A stretch of DNA of 7,585 nt from Pseudomonadota bacterium (lineage in GTDB: Bacteria > Pseudomonadota > Alphaproteobacteria > Caulobacterales > Caulobacteraceae). The DNA lies in the NCBI GenBank assembly GCA_023434015.1, contig JAEYTM010000021.1, forward strand, positions 1-7,585, given 5' to 3'. Shown piece by piece: positions 1 through 7,585 of the stretch. The position numbers were made by a program, and so were the translations under genes. Each line of letters opens with the position of its first letter. Within the stretch, counting starts at the first letter, position 1. Below the pieces are notes generated by a model. It was not told the origin of the DNA, ran no database searches, and saw only the letters and a program-made list of their open reading frames with translations.

Positions 1-460
1 CGCCCTCGCCCAGACGGGTCAGCTGGCCGGCGTCCAGCTCCACCCTGGCCGCGACGGCGAGGGCCGAGGCCACGGCGGCGTCGGCGAAGCGGGTCAGGGC
101 CCCGGTCACGGCGTCCAGGTCCCAGACGCCGCCGAGGTCGCACAGGGCGGTGAGCAGGTGCAGCTCGGCCTTGAGCCGGCGCAGCCCGGCCTCCGCAGCC
201 TTCAGGTCGAGGCCGGCCGCGTCGCCGGTGCGGCGCAGCAGGTCCGCCAGGCGCTCGTCCGGATCGCCGTCCAGAAGCGCCGCCAGGCGGGCGGGCTCCC
301 GCCGGACGAGGCTGAACAGGTACGGCGACGCGCCGAAGACCGGCGCCAGGGCCTCCCAGGCGCGATCGCCGACGATCCCGCCGAGAATCTCCCGGGCGCG
401 GCCGACGGCCTTCTCGTCGATCACGGGTCCGCAGGCGTGCAGCTGGTCAGCGAGGCTCAT
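1..460 (-). CDS. glnE: Bifunctional glutamine synthetase adenylyltransferase/adenylyl-removing enzyme, N-terminal part
   Basis: GlnE attaches AMP to glutamine synthetase and removes it, tuning ammonia assimilation in the cytoplasm to nitrogen status under PII control. Only the first 153 codons are here; the family is usually about 950 residues, so the gene continues past the left edge. Translation from the ATG at 460 begins MSLADQLHACGPVIDEKAVG. Residues about 94-130 contain LKAELHLLTALCDLGGVWDL followed by an Ala-rich helix with TRFADAA, the conserved helical lead-in of the GlnE N-terminal (adenylyl-removing) half. The nucleotidyltransferase metal-binding Asp motifs would lie beyond the window. 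A second in-frame ATG at 475 would add five residues (MGSRS). Neither start has a strong Shine-Dalgarno sequence, so the choice of 460 is tentative. The gene begins 31 bases (or 16) after the kinase stop and probably shares its transcript. Identity is firm; only the exact start is uncertain. Confidence 0.9.
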   Translation of the reverse strand, partial: MSLADQLHACGPVIDEKAVGRAREILGGIVGDRAWEALAPVFGASPYLFSLVRREPARLAALLDGDPDERLADLLRRTGDAAGLDLKAAEAGLRRLKAELHLLTALCDLGGVWDLDAVTGALTRFADAAVASALAVAARVELDAGQLTRLGEG

Positions 461-491
461 GCTGCGGCTTCCCATCCGGACACCCCGGGGG

Positions 492-1895
492 TCAAGCGGC
501 GCGCGGCAGGATCAGCGCCACACGGAGGCCGGGCCCGGTCTCGCCGACCTTGCCGGGTCCCTCGTCGAGCTCCAGCCGCCCGCCATGGGCGCTGGCCACG
601 GCGCCGACGAGCGAGAGGCCGAGGCCCGCGCCGGGCTCGTTGCGGCTGTTCTCCAGGCGCACGAAGCGCTCGACCACCCGCTCGCGGTCCTCGTCCGGCA
701 CGCCCGGGCCAGTGTCGGTGACCGAGAACTCCACCTCGCCGGAGGAGCGGCGGCGCACGCGCAGCATGATGGCGCCTCCGGCCGGCGTGTACTTCACGGC
801 GTTGTCGAGGATGTTGGCCAGGGCCTGGGCCATGAACTCGCGGTTGCCCCGGACGGTGAGGTCGCGGGCCAGTTCGGAGGCGAAGTCGATGCCCTTGTCC
901 TCGCAGAGCGGCTCATAGAGCTCGGCGATGTCAGCAGCGAGTTCCGCGGGGTCGAAGAGCACCGGATCGGGCGCCGAGCCCGCGGCCTGCAGGCGGGCGA
1001 TGGCCAGGACCGCGCCGAAGGTCTTCAGCACGCCGTCGGTGTCCTCCAGCGCCTGGGCGATGGCCCGCGTCGGGTCGCCCCGGCCGGCCTCCACGTCGAG
1101 ATAGGCCGCCTCCAGACGGGCGCGGAGGCGGGTGAGCGGCGAGCGCAGGTCGTGGGCGATGGCGTCGCCGGCGTGCCGGTGACCGGCCATCGAGCGCTCC
1201 AGCCGATCGAGCATCTCGTTCAGGCCGAGAGCCAGTTCGTCGAACTCGTCCTTCGTGCCGCGGACGTGGGCGCGTGCCCCGAGGTCGCCGTTGCGGACGG
1301 CGTCGACCACATCGACCAGGCCGACCATGCTGCGCGAGACGTTGCGGCTGATGAGCACGCCGCCGGCCAGTCCCAGGACGATCACCAGGGCCCCGGCCCC
1401 CCACAGCGCCCGGGTGATCTTGACCACATAGGCCTCGTCGGCGCCCACGTCCGCGCCGACGAACAGGATCTCGCCGCCGGACAGCCGCTCCTGCAACCCC
1501 CGCGCCGGATGTTTCACCAGCCGCCCCTGGAGATCCTCGTCGGTGACCGAGAAGGTGGTCCAGACCGGGTCGGCGCCGAAATTCTCGATGGGGGACTCCT
1601 CGATCGAACCGGAAATGCGCCGGCTGTCGCGGGTCATCAGCAGGTAGAGGAAGGGGCGCTCGCTCGCGGCCCGCTCGATCAGCGCCTGGTTGATCGCATT
1701 GACCCCGGCGCGGTCGTACACCGACACCAGCGAGCGCATCTCACGGGTGATGTCCTGATCCGTTCGCCGGGTCGCCTCGCCCGCCGTCGCCACATAGATA
1801 TAGGCCAGGAAGGCGCTGGCCGCGCTGGCGAACAGCGCCAGGAACAGCAGCGTCAGCCGGAACGGCGTGGTCCGCAGGATGCGCGGCAGGCGCAT
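492..1895 (-). CDS. Sensor histidine kinase (HAMP, HisKA, HATPase_c)
   Basis: A 467-residue inner-membrane histidine kinase, the likely partner of the response regulator just upstream. Visible order: a first membrane segment at about residues 12-36; a periplasmic segment of about 125 residues (37-162) with no sensor fold I recognise; a second membrane segment at about 164-183; a HAMP linker at about 184-238; a HisKA dimerisation helix with phospho-acceptor H248 in IAHDLRSPLTRL; and an ATPase domain with N box NILDNAVKYT (N361, N365), G1 box DTGPGVP (394-400), F box ERFVR and G2 box GAGLGLSLV (422-430). All catalytic boxes are intact. The residue four after the His, Thr or Asn in many bifunctional kinases, is Ser252. 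The start ATG at 1895 has GGAG (1907-1910) 11 bases upstream and lies 18 bases after the regulator stop. The general architecture is of the EnvZ/QseC type, but I cannot assign a named orthologue or a signal. Confidence 0.95.
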   Translation of the reverse strand: MRLPRILRTTPFRLTLLFLALFASAASAFLAYIYVATAGEATRRTDQDITREMRSLVSVYDRAGVNAINQALIERAASERPFLYLLMTRDSRRISGSIEESPIENFGADPVWTTFSVTDEDLQGRLVKHPARGLQERLSGGEILFVGADVGADEAYVVKITRALWGAGALVIVLGLAGGVLISRNVSRSMVGLVDVVDAVRNGDLGARAHVRGTKDEFDELALGLNEMLDRLERSMAGHRHAGDAIAHDLRSPLTRLRARLEAAYLDVEAGRGDPTRAIAQALEDTDGVLKTFGAVLAIARLQAAGSAPDPVLFDPAELAADIAELYEPLCEDKGIDFASELARDLTVRGNREFMAQALANILDNAVKYTPAGGAIMLRVRRRSSGEVEFSVTDTGPGVPDEDRERVVERFVRLENSRNEPGAGLGLSLVGAVASAHGGRLELDEGPGKVGETGPGLRVALILPRAA

Positions 1896-1913
1896 GGCCG
1901 ACGCCGCTCCGGC

Positions 1914-2585
1914 CTAGGCGTCGAGGCGGTAGCCCGCCCCGCGGACGGTCTGCAGCATGGGCCGGTCGAACCCCTTGTCGATCTTCGAGCGCAGCCGCGA
2001 GACATGGACGTCGATGACGTTGGTCTGCGGGTCGAAATGGTACTCCCAGACCTTCTCCAGCAGCATGGTGCGGGTCACTGACTGGCCGGCGTGGCGCATC
2101 ATGAATTCCAGCAGCTGGAACTCACGCGGCTGAAGGTCGATCTCCTTGCCCTGGCGGTGCACCGTGCGGCCGATCAGGTCCATCTCCAGCTCGCCGACGC
2201 GCAGCAGCGTCTGGACCGAGCCGGTCTCACGCCGGCGCGCGAGGGCGTCGACCCGCGCGGTGAGCTCGGCGAAGGCGTAGGGCTTGACCAGATAGTCGTC
2301 GCCTCCCGCCTCCAGGCCCGCCACGCGGTCGCCGACCTCGCCGAGGGCGGAGAGGAACAGCACCGGCGTCTGGTCGCCTTCCCGCCGCAGGGTCGCGATC
2401 AGGGTGACGCCGTCCATCTTGGGCATCATGCGATCGACGATCATGACGTCGAAATCGCCCGCACGCGCCGCCGACAAGCCTGCTTCGCCGTCGGCGGCGC
2501 GCGTGCACTGGTGGCCCGCCTCGGACAGGCCGCGCTCCATCGCGTCGGCCGCCTCGAGATCGTCCTCGACAATCAGGATCCGCAT
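1914..2585 (-). CDS. OmpR/PhoB-family two-component response regulator
   Basis: A 223-residue cytoplasmic DNA-binding regulator, the usual length for the family. The receiver domain (residues 1-118) has the acidic pair D8/D9, phospho-acceptor D51 in IVDRMMPKMDG, S79 at the Ser/Thr switch position, Y98 and K101 in DDYLVKPY. The winged-helix output domain (about 127-222) has LQPREFQLLEFMMRHAGQSV and the recognition-helix stretch TNVIDVHVSRLRSKID, ending in the typical TVRGAGYRLDA. The start ATG at 2585 follows a G-rich, Shine-Dalgarno-like stretch (GGGGG at 2593-2597, 7 bases upstream). It begins 25 bases after the degP stop and ends 18 bases before the kinase start, with no terminator-like hairpin in either gap, so co-transcription with both is likely. 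By position it is phosphorylated by the downstream kinase. Target genes cannot be read from this window; control of degP or of envelope genes is a reasonable guess, not a demonstrated role. Confidence 0.95.
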   Translation of the reverse strand: MRILIVEDDLEAADAMERGLSEAGHQCTRAADGEAGLSAARAGDFDVMIVDRMMPKMDGVTLIATLRREGDQTPVLFLSALGEVGDRVAGLEAGGDDYLVKPYAFAELTARVDALARRRETGSVQTLLRVGELEMDLIGRTVHRQGKEIDLQPREFQLLEFMMRHAGQSVTRTMLLEKVWEYHFDPQTNVIDVHVSRLRSKIDKGFDRPMLQTVRGAGYRLDA

Positions 2586-2610
2586 GAGCCCGCCCCCGGA
2601 AAACCCAAGC

Positions 2611-4185
2611 CTAGCCCGAAATCTTCAGGGGCAGGAAGAGCGTGCGGCCGGCGCGATGGACGCCGATCAGAACGCTCGTGCGGTTGGCCCGCTTGGCGGC
2701 CTCGACCACCGCCGTCAGGTCGGCGGCGCTGGTCACCGGACGGTCGCCGGCGCGCACGATCACGTCGCCGCGGCGCAGGCCCTTCTGGGCCGCGTCGGAC
2801 GCCGCATCTAGGGCGGTGACCACGGCGCCGTTGACGTCGGCCGGGATGTTCAGCCGACGGCGGGCCGCCTCGTCCAGCGGCGACAGCGACAGGCCGAGCA
2901 CCGCCGGCGCCTGGGCCTGCGGGGCGGAGCCGGGGGCCTGACGGCCGCCGGGGGTGTTGTCGTTGGAGGCCAGCTCACGTTCCGACGGACGCACGCCGGA
3001 GCGGACCTCGATGACCCGGCGGCGGCCGTCGCGGATAACGTCGAGGCGCAGGGCGTCGCCCGGCTTGGCGCGGGCCACTTCCCGCGTCAGTTCGGAGGAG
3101 GTCTTCACCGACTTGCCGTTGATCGCCACGACCACGTCGCCGGGCGTCAGCCCGGCGCGCTGCGACGGGCCGCCAGGAACCAGGTCGGCGACGATGGCGC
3201 CGCGCTGGTCGCCCATGCCCTGGGCCTCGGCCATCTCGGTCGTGAAGTTCTGGATCGTGGCGCCGATATAGCCGCGCTGGATCTTGCCGCCGGAGATCAG
3301 CTGTTTGGTGGTCGCGTCGGCGACATCCGCCGGGATGGCGAAGCCGATGCCGACCGAGCCGCCGGAGGGCGAGAAGATCGCCGTGTTCACGCCGATCACC
3401 CGGCCGTAGATGTCGAAGGTCGGCCCACCGGAGTTGCCCCGGTTGATCGGCGCGTCGATCTGGATGTAGTCGACGAAGGTCTCGCCGATGTCGCGGCCGT
3501 AGGCCGAGACGATGCCGGCGGTCGCGGTGCCGCCGAGGCCGAACGGGTTGCCCACCGCGATGACCCAGTCGCCGACCCGCGGCTTGGCCGCGTTCTCGAA
3601 GTTCACGAACGGATAGTTGGAGCCCTGGACCTTGAGCACGGCCAGGTCGGTTCCCTCGTCGCGGCCGACCACGACGGCGTCGAGCTCCCGCTCGTCCTTG
3701 AGCACCACCTTGATGCTCTCGGCGTTCTCGACGACGTGGTTGTTGGTGACGATGTAGCCGTCGGCGGAGATGAAGAAGCCGGAGCCGGAAGACTGCTGGC
3801 TGGGCAGGCGGGGCTGACCGCGCTCGGTCCGCCCGCCCTGCGACGGCGCGCCGTCGTCCTGGCCGTCGTTCTCATCCGGCGCGACACGCGGAATGATCCC
3901 GAACGGCAGGCCGCCGAACCCGGGAAGCTGCTGAAGGGCGCTGGCGTCGATACGGCTGGTGACGTTGATCGACACCACCGCGGGCGAAACCCGGTCGAAG
4001 ATGTCGGCGAAGGACATGGGCGCGCCGGGGGGCGGCGCGAAGATCGGCGCGGTCGACGCCTTGATCAGCTGGCCCTGCTCGGCATAGGCGGCCGGCACGC
4101 GCATGCCTGCACCCGCCACGGCCGCGGCCATGACACCGGCGCCCGCGACGGCGCCCAGGAGGTACCCGGTCTTTTTTGAAGTCAT
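2611..4185 (-). CDS. degP: DegP/HtrA-family periplasmic serine endoprotease with two PDZ domains
   Basis: A 524-residue periplasmic protease and chaperone that degrades misfolded envelope proteins (Do family). An N-terminal signal peptide is clear: a basic MTSKK start, a Gly/Ala-rich hydrophobic core, and a likely signal peptidase I site after AYA at residue 35. The trypsin-like domain carries the complete triad: H150 in VTNNHVV, D180 in DEGTDLAVL and S252 in NRGNSGGPTF. A flexible, acidic and Gln/Ser-rich stretch (about 101-133) sits where the regulatory LA loop falls. PDZ1 covers about 300-396 and PDZ2 about 427-520, separated by a low-complexity Pro/Gln/Ala linker (about 405-427). Length and two PDZ domains fit DegP/DegQ rather than single-PDZ DegS. 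The start is chosen for the intact signal peptide; AGGGAA (4196-4201) lies 10 bases upstream, and a closer AGAAGG (4189-4194) only 3. It follows the window's largest intergenic gap, so it may have its own promoter. DegQ-like function is an alternative; sequence alone does not separate them. Confidence 0.95.
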   Translation of the reverse strand: MTSKKTGYLLGAVAGAGVMAAAVAGAGMRVPAAYAEQGQLIKASTAPIFAPPPGAPMSFADIFDRVSPAVVSINVTSRIDASALQQLPGFGGLPFGIIPRVAPDENDGQDDGAPSQGGRTERGQPRLPSQQSSGSGFFISADGYIVTNNHVVENAESIKVVLKDERELDAVVVGRDEGTDLAVLKVQGSNYPFVNFENAAKPRVGDWVIAVGNPFGLGGTATAGIVSAYGRDIGETFVDYIQIDAPINRGNSGGPTFDIYGRVIGVNTAIFSPSGGSVGIGFAIPADVADATTKQLISGGKIQRGYIGATIQNFTTEMAEAQGMGDQRGAIVADLVPGGPSQRAGLTPGDVVVAINGKSVKTSSELTREVARAKPGDALRLDVIRDGRRRVIEVRSGVRPSERELASNDNTPGGRQAPGSAPQAQAPAVLGLSLSPLDEAARRRLNIPADVNGAVVTALDAASDAAQKGLRRGDVIVRAGDRPVTSAADLTAVVEAAKRANRTSVLIGVHRAGRTLFLPLKISG

Positions 4186-4244
4186 AAGCCTTCTGTTCCC
4201 TGTACGCGTCTACTGGTCCTGCGCGCGTCCGATCAACCTAGGTT

Positions 4245-4273
4245 CGATGCACGGAAGTGCAATGCCCCTCAAG
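4245..4273 (-). promoter_or_regulatory. Possible heat-shock (RpoH-type) promoter for degP
   Basis: On the minus strand CTTGAGG (4273-4267) matches the alphaproteobacterial sigma-32 -35 element CTTGAA at five of six positions. Fourteen bases later GTGCATCG (4252-4245) shares only CAT plus one further base with the CCCCATNT -10 consensus. Distance to the degP start (about 60 bases) is suitable and heat-shock control would suit this protease, but the -10 half is poor. This is a suggestion, not a firm call; housekeeping sigma-70 matches in the gap were no better. Confidence 0.25.
4248..4261. repeat. Perfect short inverted repeat TGCAC-GGAA-GTGCA
   Basis: Two perfectly complementary 5-base arms are separated by four bases, upstream of degP. 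It overlaps the -10 part of the proposed promoter, a position where an operator could act. As RNA on the plus strand the GGAA loop would fit a GNRA tetraloop, but there is no T-tract and the stem is short, so it is not a terminator. A perfect 10-base palindrome, AACCTAGGTT, sits just beside it at 4235-4244. Motifs this short can occur by chance. Confidence 0.35.
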
Positions 4274-4328
4274 TTACGTTTAGGTCACCCTGCGCGCGGT
4301 TTCGCGTCGGTTGTTTGGCCCAATCGTG

Positions 4329-4777
4329 TCACGCGCCTTCGTCAGACGACAGCCGGCGAAGACGTTCCATCTCCTCCTGCGAAAGCTCGTCCTCGGGCGC
4401 CCGGTTCCGCATCCGCAGCAGAAGCAGCCCCACACCGAAGGCCAGGACCAGGAACGGCCCGATCCACAGCAGCAGGTTGCCGGCCGAGAACTTCGGCGTC
4501 ATCAGCACGAACTCGCCATAGCGGTCGGTCAGGTAGCCCTTGATCTCGGCGTCGGTGCGGCCGGCCTGCACCTGCTCGCGCACGAGGCGGCGCAGGTCCT
4601 GAGCCAGTTCGGCGTCGGAATCGTCGATGGACTCGTTCTGGCAGACCAGGCATCGGACGTCGCGGAACAGCACCCGGGCGCGGGCTTCCTGAGCCGGATC
4701 GGGCAGCCGCTCGGCGGGGTCGGACGCGGCGGCGATGCAAAGTACGCCGGCCAGCGCCGCAAGAAGCGCTCGCAGCC

Positions 4778-4781
<4 letters not shown>
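4329..4781 (-). CDS. ccmH: Cytochrome c-type biogenesis protein CcmH (CycL)
   Basis: A 150-residue membrane-anchored periplasmic thiol protein of System I cytochrome c maturation. It reduces or holds the CXXCH cysteines of apocytochrome c so that haem can be attached, working with CcmF and CcmI. An N-terminal hydrophobic stretch (about 4-19) acts as signal peptide or anchor. The family motif is present as RCLVCQN with the two redox cysteines C44 and C47, followed by ESIDDSDAELAQDLR and YGEFVLMTPKF. A C-terminal membrane segment (about 102-123) is followed by a short acidic cytoplasmic tail. Length matches CcmH proteins lacking the fused TPR half seen in E. coli CcmH; CcmI is separate here. 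The start is GTG at 4781, overlapping the ccmF TGA as GTGA, with GGGAG (4790-4794) 8 bases upstream; the next in-frame Met is residue 94, after the active site. Translational coupling to ccmF is likely. Confidence 0.93.
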
Positions 4782-6747
<1,966 letters not shown>

Positions 6748-6751
<4 letters not shown>

Positions 6752-7263
6752 GATGCGGTGTTCTGGGGCGCGGCGACCGACGGCGCAGGAGTTTCATGGG
6801 CGGGGGCCTCGCCGTCGCCGTACCACTCGCCCTGTTCCTTCAGCGCCTTGGAGACCTCGCGCGGCATGTAGCGTTCATCGTGCTTGGCCAGCACGCGCTT
6901 GGCCTCGAACACCCCGTCTTCGCGGAAGGCGCCGACCGCCACCACGCCCTGCCCTTCACGGAACAGGTCGGGGAGGTCGCCCTGGAAAACCACGCGATCG
7001 AAGGCGGTCTGATCCTCGACGGTGAACTCCACGCGTCCGTCGGCGTGTTTCACGACCGATCCGGCCGCCACCATGCCGCCGAGCTGGATCGAGCGGCCGG
7101 GCGGGGGCGTCGCCGCCTCCGCCTGAGAGGGGGTATAGAAGAACGAGATGGAGTCGCGCAGGCCCCAGAGGGTCAGGCCGACCGCCAGCGCCAGCACCGG
7201 CGCGATGGCCGCCAACAGCGTCAGCCGCCGGCGCGCCTTGGGTGACTTCGGTAACCAGCTCAT
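6748..7263 (-). CDS. ccmE: Haem chaperone CcmE (CycJ)
   Basis: A 171-residue membrane-anchored periplasmic haem carrier of System I; it receives haem from CcmCD and passes it to CcmF. A basic N-terminus (KSPKARRR) is followed by a single membrane anchor (about 14-36), then an OB-fold beta-barrel beginning near the FYTPSQ motif (residues 42-47). The covalent haem-binding histidine is H128 in LAKHDERYMP, with Y132 as the conserved haem ligand; this is the common His-type rather than the rare Cys-type CcmE. The Pro/Ala-rich tail after about residue 150 is typically disordered. The start ATG at 7263 forms an ATGA overlap with the ccmI stop and has GGAG (7272-7275) 8 bases upstream, which supports this start. 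It ends overlapping the ccmF start in the same way. Confidence 0.97.
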
Positions 7264-7585
7264 CGCATCGGCTCCACACGCGCCGCCTGGGCGAGTCTGT
7301 TCATCACATCGGGTTGGGTCGAGAAGTACTCCCGCGCCCGGGCAAGCGCCGCGTCGCGTTGGGCGTCATCGCCCAGCACGGCGTAGGAGCGCACCAGCCG
7401 TATCCAGCCTTCCGGGTCGTCCGGACGGGCCTCCAGGCGCTCGGCGAGGCCCGACACCATCCCCCGGATCGCTTCCAGCTCCGCGACGGCGGCGGCCGAC
7501 AACGGCGCGCGCGCCTCCTCGATCGCCGCCCGCAGCGCTTCGCGGCGCGGATCGTCCGCCGGCAGGGAGGCCAGCAGCGCCTGCC
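7260..7585 (-). CDS. ccmI: Cytochrome c biogenesis protein CcmI (CycH), C-terminal part
   Basis: The last 107 codons of an open frame that enters from the right edge; its true start is outside the window. CcmI is a membrane-anchored TPR protein that binds the C-terminus of apocytochrome c and presents it to the CcmFH haem ligation complex. The visible part is helical and ends with a TPR-like pair typical of CcmI: MVSGLAERLEARPDDPEGW, then RLVRSYAVLGD and a repeat-like DAALARAREYF. The upstream 27 residues (QALLASLPADDPRREALRAA and following) read through in the same frame with no stop, showing that an apparent start near 7502 is only internal. The stop TGA at 7262-7260 overlaps the ccmE start. 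The assignment rests on this TPR pattern and on direct coupling to ccmE, ccmF and ccmH in cycHJKL order. Confidence 0.88.
   Translation of the reverse strand, partial: QALLASLPADDPRREALRAAIEEARAPLSAAAVAELEAIRGMVSGLAERLEARPDDPEGWIRLVRSYAVLGDDAQRDAALARAREYFSTQPDVMNRLAQAARVEPMR

Larger units (their letters stand above)
4186..4328. other. Intergenic spacer between ccmH and degP
   Basis: This 143-base stretch is the only sizeable non-coding gap in the window. It is visibly less GC-rich than the flanking genes, with runs such as caagttacgtttaggt, as expected for a promoter region. I see no convincing rho-independent terminator after ccmH: the short inverted repeats near 4295-4320 have 4-base arms and no T-tract. 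The gap contains a perfect inverted repeat (4248-4261), a 10-base palindrome (4235-4244) and a weak heat-shock-type promoter match, listed separately. It most likely holds the degP promoter and 5' leader; read-through from ccmH is also possible. Confidence 0.6.

Noticed and set aside
150..2081. Plus-strand open frame of 643 codons
   Set aside because: It lies antisense to glnE, the kinase and the regulator. Its composition is Arg/Ala/Gly-rich with no recognisable domain, as expected from the codon bias of a high-GC gene read on the other strand. The minus-strand proteins have full catalytic motifs.
3736..4179. Plus-strand frame opposite the degP 5' end, with a possible divergent gene at 4103-4543
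   Set aside because: No ribosome-binding site or recognisable motif is seen, and composition is shadow-like. It would run antisense across the well-supported degP signal peptide and the ccmH C-terminus.
4295..4320. Possible terminator after ccmH
   Set aside because: The inverted repeats CGCG-gttt-CGCG and TTGG-g-CCAA have only 4-base arms and no following T-tract in the direction of transcription.
7260..7502. Short 80-residue gene starting near 7502
   Set aside because: The frame stays open to the right edge with CcmI-like helical sequence upstream, so this is the 3' part of ccmI rather than a separate small gene.

Overview
The window is high-GC DNA from an alphaproteobacterium. Gene content and order (a cycHJKL-type cytochrome c maturation cluster, a DegP protease, a two-component system, then glnE) together with the protein sequences suggest Caulobacterales or a close relative; that genus-level guess is inference. 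All eight genes lie on the minus strand. They are packed almost without gaps, so transcription runs from position 7585 toward position 1.

Layout in order of transcription: ccmI (3' end only, runs off the right edge), ccmE, ccmF and ccmH (4781-4329) are joined by 4-base start/stop overlaps and form the haem handling and haem ligation part of System I cytochrome c biogenesis. A 143-base spacer (4186-4328), the largest gap in the window, precedes degP (periplasmic trypsin-like protease/chaperone with two PDZ domains). After 25 bases comes an OmpR-family response regulator, after 18 bases its membrane histidine kinase, and then the first 153 codons of glnE, which runs off the left edge.

How the genes fit together: CcmI, CcmE, CcmF and CcmH act in the periplasm and inner membrane to deliver haem to CcmE, hold reduced apocytochrome c, and join the two. 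DegP guards the same compartment against misfolded protein. The adjacent kinase/regulator pair has a periplasmic sensor segment and could plausibly sense envelope state, but its signal is not readable from sequence. GlnE adenylylates and deadenylylates glutamine synthetase and is functionally unrelated; it is simply next in the string. No CcmG (DsbE) lies in the cluster; in alphaproteobacteria it normally sits with ccmABCD elsewhere.

This looks like a normal, conserved core-genome region. I saw no mobile element, tRNA, rRNA, CRISPR array or convincing rho-independent terminator, and no undescribed system. The items worth a second look are small: possible control sites in the spacer before degP, a Ser at the phosphatase-motif position of the kinase, a GTG-started ccmH that is easy to miss, and an ambiguous glnE start.
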